Origin: Rhodanobacter sp. C01
GTDB taxonomy: Bacteria > Pseudomonadota > Gammaproteobacteria > Xanthomonadales > Rhodanobacteraceae
Assembly (NCBI RefSeq): GCF_002001045.1
Contig: NZ_MUNR01000004.1
Location: forward strand, 151,185-215,184
Length of the DNA: 64,000 nucleotides
Direction of reading: 5' to 3'
Positions 63,537 through 64,000 of the stretch are shown here, piece after piece. The position numbers and the translations under genes were made by a program. Numbering within the stretch: the stretch's first letter is position 1; the number at the start of each line of letters is the position of its first letter. The notes under the pieces are model-generated. The model was not told the DNA's origin and ran no database searches. It saw only the letters and a program-made list of their open reading frames with translations.

Positions 63537-64000
63537 TCAGACCTTGTCCAGCGGTGTGGTGCCTCCGGTGAACTGCAGGCGTGCCTGCGCCAGCCGGTAC
63601 CGGCGCTCGGCACGCCAGCGCCGCCAGTCGCGCAGGCCGCAGATTGCATAGACCAGCTTGAACACCTGCAGCCGCCACAGCACCTTCGGCGTGTCGAACA
63701 AGTCGCCAGCCAGCATCGAGATCACGCCCTGCTCCAGCTGCCAGGTGTTGCGCGGCTGGCGGAACATCTGCTGCATCACCGGCCCGTTGAAGCGGTAGAT
63801 GAAGAATGAAAAGCGCGCCATGCCGGCGCGCTGGCGTTTCTCCAGCTTGCGCAACAGCGCCATCTCGCGCTTCGGCTCGCGCAAGGCCCGATCGACCACG
63901 TCAACCGCCTGCTCCGCCCCGCTCATCGCCAGGTACACGCCGGAGGAGAACACCGGGTCGAGGAAGGCGAAGGCATCGCCGACCAGCACCCAGCCCGTCC
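63537..64000 (-). CDS. Flavin-dependent oxidoreductase / halogenase-like, C-terminal part (cut by window edge)
   Basis: The frame is open through base 64000, so the N-terminal FAD fold lies outside. The visible 154 residues start TGWVLVGDAFAFLDPVFSSG, the second FAD-binding motif (GDA-x-FLDP-x-SSG) of the tryptophan-halogenase / geranylgeranyl-reductase-like flavoproteins. The rest is a helical C-terminal part. Relatives occur in aryl-polyene and xanthomonadin pigment clusters of this order; that link is inference because no other cluster gene is in view. Confidence 0.75.
   Translation of the reverse strand, partial: TGWVLVGDAFAFLDPVFSSGVYLAMSGAEQAVDVVDRALREPKREMALLRKLEKRQRAGMARFSFFIYRFNGPVMQQMFRQPRNTWQLEQGVISMLAGDLFDTPKVLWRLQVFKLVYAICGLRDWRRWRAERRYRLAQARLQFTGGTTPLDKV

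Overview
The window is a GC-rich, gene-dense stretch of a gammaproteobacterial chromosome, most likely Xanthomonadales and probably the Rhodanobacter/Dyella/Frateuria side of that order. This is inferred from the rhlB / trxA / rho arrangement, the secB-gpsA pair, ftsE-ftsX, a plant-type gshA, a class II pyrC, an S53 peptidase and families of GAGCGACTTCAGTCGC-type palindromic repeats. I saw no tRNA, rRNA, insertion sequence, prophage or CRISPR array.

Layout. Positions 1-585 hold the N-terminal part of a LigB-type DNA ligase cut by the window edge. An NRDE protein and an SpmA/SpmB-like membrane protein follow as a coupled pair. Next are gltB-gltD (minus strand), divergent from an envC-like gene, then a C-terminal processing protease. 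A drug-efflux locus follows on the minus strand (about 19.8-11.8 kb): response regulator, histidine kinase, RND pump, adaptor and outer-membrane factor. rpoH sits at 20-21 kb with a perfect CIRCE operator in its leader. It is followed by ung coupled to a two-receiver response regulator, then ftsE-ftsX, rhlB divergent from trxA, and rho. Positions 29-38 kb carry an ankyrin-repeat protein, gshA, a lytic transglycosylase, pyrC, a tautomerase and an autotransporter. A 240-base composite repeat and a frameshifted membrane-protein gene lie beside hemB. Positions 39.9-43.4 kb hold an S53 peptidase, glucokinase and a HAD hydrolase. Positions 43.4-48.4 kb hold a tightly overlapping four-gene MacB-like exporter with two adaptor proteins. 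Then come an SNF2 helicase, gpsA and secB, ribosomal protein genes rpmB-rpmG, a DUF4166 / DCC / saccharopine-dehydrogenase-like group, a fatty acid desaturase, and a Gld-type ABC operon ending in mutM. mutM carries a palindromic repeat over its stop codon. An unknown gene, tdk and the 3' part of a flavin-dependent oxidoreductase close the window.

Most of the window is housekeeping. The unusual points are the CIRCE box on rpoH, a Q/N-rich prion-like insert in Rho, and a degenerate receiver domain translationally coupled to ung. Others are a 28-base perfect palindrome inside the ankyrin gene, the double-adaptor exporter, the frameshifted gene next to hemB, and the repeat-extended MutM. No single locus clearly qualifies as a new system. 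The ung/receiver pair and the double-adaptor exporter are the best candidates for undescribed biology.
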